Positions 5,926-6,088 of a stretch of DNA of 6,088 nt are shown here, one piece after another (within the stretch, counting starts at the first letter, position 1; each line of letters begins with the position of its first letter). A model generated the notes under the pieces. It was given only the letters and a program-made list of their open reading frames with translations, had not been told where the DNA came from and did not search any database. A program made the translations under genes and the position numbers. This stretch comes from Betaproteobacteria bacterium (GTDB taxonomy: Bacteria; Pseudomonadota; Gammaproteobacteria; Burkholderiales; SG8-39): positions 1-6,088 of the forward strand of contig VBDM01000234.1 of the NCBI GenBank assembly GCA_005881355.1, given 5' to 3'.

Positions 5926-6088
5926 AGTCGTTCGCATTTATACGGACGGTGCCTGCAAGGGCAACCCGGGCCCTGGCGGATGGGGTGCGCTGGTCAAAGC
6001 GGGCGGGGACAAGAGGAAACTTTTCGGTGGCGAACCCAATACCACCAACAACCGTATGGAACTCACCGCCGTAATCCGGGCGCTCGAG
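5900..6088 (+). CDS. rnhA: Ribonuclease HI (N-terminal part)
   Basis: RNase HI cuts the RNA strand of RNA-DNA hybrids, removing R-loops and primers. The first 63 codons are present and the gene runs off the right edge. RIYTDGACKGNPGPGGWGA (residues 12-30) is the hallmark first strand and loop, with Asp16 equal to catalytic Asp10 of E. coli. NNRMELTAVIRALE (50-63) carries Glu54, equal to Glu48. The ATG at 5900 gives a protein with a short N-terminal extension (SKNAGSAEVV) before the conserved core. It overlaps the end of the methyltransferase-like gene by 26 nt in another frame. AGAGGG (5882-5887) lies 12 nt upstream, somewhat far for a Shine-Dalgarno, so translation may depend on the upstream gene. 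In E. coli rnhA sits next to yafS and dnaQ. Confidence 0.97.
   Translation, partial: MSKNAGSAEVVRIYTDGACKGNPGPGGWGALVKAGGDKRKLFGGEPNTTNNRMELTAVIRALE

Overview
The window is GC-rich chromosomal DNA with tightly packed genes and strong G/C bias at third codon positions. The neighbourhood gloB / yafS-type methyltransferase / rnhA and the protein sequences suggest a proteobacterium, most likely a betaproteobacterium. That taxonomic guess is inference from memory of the families. No tRNA, rRNA, CRISPR array, insertion sequence or phage gene is visible.

Left part (1-2587, + strand): the last 44 codons of a small [2Fe-2S] subunit are followed 9 nt later by a large Tat-exported molybdopterin subunit of the isoquinoline 1-oxidoreductase (IorA/IorB) type. 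Together they should form a periplasmic or membrane-associated molybdenum hydroxylase whose substrate cannot be read from sequence. A small 83-residue secreted protein of unknown function follows 17 nt after the large subunit. IorB appears to lack a helix of about 11 residues that its relatives have.

Middle part (2588-4384): a short convergent gap with a 7-bp hairpin separates the + genes from a - strand gene for an MltD-type lytic transglycosylase, a lipoprotein that cuts peptidoglycan. This gene has a recognisable sigma70 promoter, a strong Shine-Dalgarno and probably a TTG start. Its second LysM domain is broken: about 14 codons plus one base appear to be missing, so the reading frame shifts and the last 50 codons lie in another frame.

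Right part (4385-6088): gloB (glyoxalase II, - strand) is divergent from a yafS-like methyltransferase-fold gene and the start of rnhA (RNase HI), which overlap by 26 nt on the + strand. This is a conserved housekeeping neighbourhood; E. coli keeps the same gene set.

Nothing here looks like a new multi-gene system. The observations most worth checking are the two small internal deletions in otherwise intact genes (real decay or an assembly error), and the orphan secreted protein.
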